Source: JAFGKM01 sp964413825 | GTDB lineage: Bacteria > Ratteibacteria > UBA8468 > B48-G9 > JAFGKM01 | DNA length: 5,328 nucleotides | Assembly: GCA_964413825.1 (NCBI GenBank) | Contig: CAYPTS010000093.1 | Span: forward strand, 1 to 5,328 | Direction: 5' to 3' | Part shown: piece by piece, positions 4,826 to 5,328 of the stretch | How the letters are laid out: every line of letters begins with the position of its first letter | Position numbering within the stretch: position 1 is the first letter of the stretch | Notes under the pieces: generated by a model | Database searches by the model: none | The model's input: the letters and a program-made list of their open reading frames with translations, nothing else | Told to the model about the DNA's origin: nothing | Program-made: the position numbers and the translations under genes

Positions 4826-5328
4826 AGCGGAGGTTAAGGAGATACGGCTTGCGGAAGTGGACGAGACAACCGTAGTGGTCAAGACCAAATACAGCGGCAT
4901 ATCTTCAGGAACGGAGATGGCTGTCTATTCAGGGGAAGCAGTCGGCGAAGGAGTATGCTATCCGTGCGTTCCGGGTTACGAAGATGTAGGAGAGGTCGTA
5001 TATGCCGGAGATAAGGCGTTTACAAGCAATACGGGAGACAAATTCAGGGTGGGCGACAGGGTAATGGCAAACGAGGTATTTTTCTATCCTGATTATACTG
5101 CGGCCTGGGGCGGGCAGTGCGGGTATGCGATAAAAAACCCCAAAACAACTCCCGGTCCTGCCGGCAGACCTGCCATAATCCCCGATAACGTATCCTATCA
5201 GGAGGCGGTAGTTGTCTATCTTGTCTGCGTGGCGAAAAAAGGGATTGACATGGTGGGAATAAACGCCGGCGAAAACATTCTTGTAATCGGGATGGGCAAC
5301 ATCGGGCTGTCTGCGGTGCAACTGGCAA
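4773..5328 (+). CDS. MDR-superfamily (alcohol dehydrogenase-like) oxidoreductase, 3' end beyond window
   Basis: The first 185 residues of a medium-chain dehydrogenase/reductase normally about 330-360 long, open to the window edge. The GroES-like fold is marked by VVVKTKYSGISSGTE (34-48), VPGYEDVGEVVYAG (66-79) and FRVGDRV (91-97). The NAD(P)-binding Rossmann domain begins at ENILVIGMGNIGLSAVQLA, with its GxGxxG at 173-178. Two catalytic-zinc ligands of classical members are missing: the Cys of GxCGTD is Ser here (S44/S45), and the His of GHE is Tyr (Y69). No four-cysteine structural-zinc lobe is seen after GDRV. This pattern resembles the BchC-like branch of MDR proteins rather than true zinc alcohol dehydrogenases. 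It probably oxidises or reduces a hydroxyl or keto group on a sugar-like substrate in the cytoplasm. The ATG at 4773 overlaps the LacI gene by 53 bp, so the two are an operon. Family assignment is firm, the substrate unknown. Confidence 0.87.
   Translation, partial: MAKEYEKGKAIVFKKPREAEVKEIRLAEVDETTVVVKTKYSGISSGTEMAVYSGEAVGEGVCYPCVPGYEDVGEVVYAGDKAFTSNTGDKFRVGDRVMANEVFFYPDYTAAWGGQCGYAIKNPKTTPGPAGRPAIIPDNVSYQEAVVVYLVCVAKKGIDMVGINAGENILVIGMGNIGLSAVQLA

Noticed and set aside
4929..5321. Long minus-strand open frame opposite the dehydrogenase
   Set aside because: The plus strand encodes a clear MDR protein through the same bases. The minus-strand protein has no recognisable motif and is a shadow frame.

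Overview
The window looks like a bacterial carbohydrate-catabolism or regulatory locus. It has moderate, roughly mid-40s GC, tightly packed genes, sigma70-type promoters (three separate TTGACA -35 hexamers) and Shine-Dalgarno sites ahead of the genes that lie inside operons. The gene mix is a FadR-type GntR regulator, a DapA/NanA aldolase, a free-standing MetH-activation-like protein, a LacI regulator and a zinc-ligand-poor MDR dehydrogenase. It would fit a heterotrophic or anaerobic Gram-negative of the PVC group (Lentisphaerae/Planctomycetes) or a related candidate phylum. That placement is a guess from gene content, not something the sequence proves.

Region 1 (1-1636): a promoter with two near-identical 18-bp operator repeats drives a GntR/FCD repressor. 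Its 3' end overlaps a downstream aldolase of the N-acetylneuraminate lyase type by 20 bp. The pair looks like an autoregulated two-gene operon in which the repressor senses a substrate or product of the aldolase.

Region 2 (1637-2464): a 102-bp spacer with no clear promoter or terminator holds a hairpin that would cover the start of the next gene. That gene is a 241-residue stand-alone relative of the reactivation domain of B12-dependent methionine synthase. It carries a C-terminal CX2CX4C motif.

Region 3 (2461-3736): a 12-TM major facilitator transporter lies on the minus strand. Its stop codon overlaps that of the B12-type gene inside one TTAA. It is transcribed divergently from a LacI-family regulator, and both genes have strong promoters in the shared spacer. 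The positions of these promoters rule out the longer N-termini that non-ATG starts would give, for both the transporter and the regulator.

Region 4 (3737-5328): the LacI-type regulator overlaps, by 53 bp, the start of an MDR-superfamily (alcohol dehydrogenase-like) gene that runs off the window's right edge. This dehydrogenase has lost the usual catalytic-zinc ligands and resembles the BchC-like branch.

Together the genes suggest uptake (MFS), oxidation (MDR) and aldol cleavage (NanA-like) of a sugar or sugar acid under two ligand-responsive repressors. The role of the B12-activation protein in this setting is unexplained. No RNA genes, CRISPR arrays or mobile elements were seen.
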